Assembly: GCA_029259835.1 (NCBI GenBank)
Contig: JAJDEL010000947.1
Coordinates: 1 to 6,105 of the forward strand
Direction: 5' to 3'
DNA length: 6,105 bases
Source: Planctomicrobium sp.
Lineage (GTDB): Bacteria > Planctomycetota > Planctomycetia > Planctomycetales > Planctomycetaceae
Every line of letters starts with the position of its first letter. Positions within the stretch are counted from its first letter, which is position 1. The notes under the pieces were generated by a model. It was not told the DNA's origin. It made no database searches and was given only the letters and a program-made list of their open reading frames with translations. Below, piece by piece: positions 4,767 to 6,105 of the stretch. The position numbers and the translations under genes are program-made.

Positions 4767-6105
4767 ATGGTCAATTCTTTCCGTCAAGTCGCTTTGCTGA
4801 TCACGCTTTTTTTGTTGACGCCACAACCACTGGTCGCGGACTCACCGTTGTGGATTGAAATCGATCAGAAAAGCGATTCAGGAGTCTGTATTTACAAAGA
4901 GTTTGTGTTACAAAAAGTTCCCGATTCCGCAGAAATCACGGGGCAGATTGACTTCGCTTTTGCCAATGTCTACCTCAATGGAGTTGAACTGGCACAGCAC
5001 CAGCCATTTGAAAAACCGCTTCAAATTGACTGCCGGAGCTACCTCAAGGTTGGTAGGAATGTTGTCGGTATTTGTGCTAAAGCAGTCAATGGTCCAAGTG
5101 CTTGTTTTTGTCGTTTAGACATGGAGAGCGAAGGTCAACGGAAATCCATCCTCACCGATCAAAACTGGAAGATTGCCTCCAGTAACCAACTCGACTGGCC
5201 GACGCTTGATTCCACCAGGCCAGGTAAACGAGCGGTAACTCTTGGCACCGTCGCCAATTTTCCTTGGGGAGATCATTTTGACCGCCTCACTGTGAGCCCT
5301 CTCGAAGATTACACTCAATGGAAACGAGCTAAGAACACCGAATCCGCAACGCAAACAGCCATGTTCGATTTCCCTGAAGGATTCGATCTTCAACTGCTTC
5401 GTGCGGCGAAACCAGACGAGGATTCCTGGATTGGAATGGCATTCGACCCCCAAGGTCGTCTCGTGATTGCCAAGGAGAAAAAAGGACTGTTGCGACTTAC
5501 GCTTGGTGCGAATGATTCAGAAATGAAGACCGAAGTCGTAAATGAGTCGCTGCAAGAATGTCGCGGGCTGCTGTTTGTTGGAGAAGATCTTTTTGCAATG
5601 GCCAACAACGACAAAGCCCTTTTTCGGCTTCGGGACGTTGATGGAAATGGGACATTTGAGACCGTTCAAAAATTGGCGGAGAGCAAAGGGGACGTTGGAC
5701 ATGGTCGCAATGAAATGACCTTGGGAGCAGACGGGAAGATATTGGCGATTTTCGGCGATGCTGTTTTTGAACCGGAGAACGCCTCCCAATTGCCAGCAGC
5801 ACTCGCATCTCCGACAAAATTTGAAAAGGCACGCAGTGGATTTCTCGCAAGTTTTGATCCCATTGATCACACGTGGCAAGTGTTGGTTCGCGGTTTGCGA
5901 AACCCGTATGGAGTGGCGGTGAACAAACATGGTGACGTCTTCACGTATGATGCCGATGCTGAATACGACATGGGAGCCCCCTGGTATCGTCCAACGCGCA
6001 TTGACCACCTGGTTCCTGGAGCAGACTTTGGATGGCGAAGGGTGACGGGTCAGTGGCCTCCGTATCATCCTGATCGACCCGATATTCCTCAACCGACACT
6101 CGATA
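4767..6105 (+). CDS. Secreted putative dehydrogenase / heme-binding protein (Pirellula/Verrucomicrobium type), 3' end missing
   Basis: The frame is open from ATG 4767 to the window edge (446 residues, C-terminus missing). Residues 1-24 form a signal peptide with the hydrophobic core VALLITLFLL and likely cleavage after LVA. Residues 27-145 look like a galactose-binding-type jelly roll (ANVYLNGVELAQ, LKVGRNVVGICAKA, ILTDQNWKIA). From about 190 onward comes a glucose/sorbosone-dehydrogenase-like beta-propeller: GFDLQLL, WIGMAFDPQGRLVIA, RNPYG at 378-382, YDADAEYDMGAPWYRPTR and FGWRR ending near 425. The family typically ends in a c-type cytochrome CxxCH domain, which would lie outside the window. 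The presumed role is periplasmic or cell-surface oxidation of sugars or related compounds; the substrate is unknown. Its start follows the truncated integrase by 101 bases, so it probably belongs to the host chromosome. No Shine-Dalgarno is obvious, as is frequent in planctomycetes. Confidence 0.9.
   Translation, partial: MVNSFRQVALLITLFLLTPQPLVADSPLWIEIDQKSDSGVCIYKEFVLQKVPDSAEITGQIDFAFANVYLNGVELAQHQPFEKPLQIDCRSYLKVGRNVVGICAKAVNGPSACFCRLDMESEGQRKSILTDQNWKIASSNQLDWPTLDSTRPGKRAVTLGTVANFPWGDHFDRLTVSPLEDYTQWKRAKNTESATQTAMFDFPEGFDLQLLRAAKPDEDSWIGMAFDPQGRLVIAKEKKGLLRLTLGANDSEMKTEVVNESLQECRGLLFVGEDLFAMANNDKALFRLRDVDGNGTFETVQKLAESKGDVGHGRNEMTLGADGKILAIFGDAVFEPENASQLPAALASPTKFEKARSGFLASFDPIDHTWQVLVRGLRNPYGVAVNKHGDVFTYDADAEYDMGAPWYRPTRIDHLVPGADFGWRRVTGQWPPYHPDRPDIPQPTLD

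Noticed and set aside
5115..6092. Several long minus-strand frames, the longest 191 codons
   Set aside because: They are antisense to the clearly recognised secreted dehydrogenase-type gene and have irregular, His/Arg/Ser-rich composition.
1..6105. Apparent absence of ATGCAT sites, which might suggest avoidance
   Set aside because: I saw none by eye, but only one or two are expected in a window this size, so it carries no weight.

Overview
The window looks like planctomycete chromosomal DNA carrying a small, degraded genomic island. The lineage call rests on the right-hand gene (4767 to the window end). It is a secreted protein whose RNPYG and PWYRPTR...FGWRR motifs are typical of the Pirellula/Verrucomicrobium-type putative membrane-bound dehydrogenase / heme-binding proteins. 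The integrase remnant next to it also resembles a tyrosine recombinase type common in planctomycetes. This is recognition from memory, not a database search.

Layout, left to right. (1) Positions 1-503, minus strand: the N-terminal 167 residues of an unrecognised acidic protein that runs off the left edge. (2) Positions 504-952: no confident gene, but two short open stretches in different frames look like the remains of a coding sequence. (3) Positions 953-2967, plus strand: a compact two-gene operon. The first gene is a beta-class adenine DNA methyltransferase very close to E. coli YhdJ (target ATGCAT). The second starts 2 bases after the first stops and encodes a 370-residue protein with an Mrr-like/PD-(D/E)XK-like core, most likely the partner restriction endonuclease. 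Together they look like a complete Type II restriction-modification system. (4) Positions 2968-3845: about 880 bases without a confident gene but rich in structure. It holds a tRNA-3'-end-like segment, a degenerate 70-bp tandem repeat, four copies of AAGGACCCG, a GGGGGTACCCCC palindrome, several inverted repeats and a pair of tiny ORFs overlapping at ATGA. It resembles the attachment/control region of an integrative element. (5) Positions 3846-4665: a tyrosine recombinase pseudogene with a frameshift, an in-frame TGA, a lost catalytic arginine and no C-terminal catalytic half. (6) Positions 4767-6105: the secreted dehydrogenase/heme-binding-type protein, cut by the right edge and probably host chromosome.

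How it fits together (inference): an integrative element brought the restriction-modification pair in. Its integrase has since decayed, leaving the pair fixed between a divergent unknown gene and host metabolic DNA. The restriction-modification pair, with a YhdJ-type enzyme (a solitary methyltransferase in E. coli) next to an unfamiliar nuclease candidate, is the most interesting content. The repeat-rich region before the integrase comes second.
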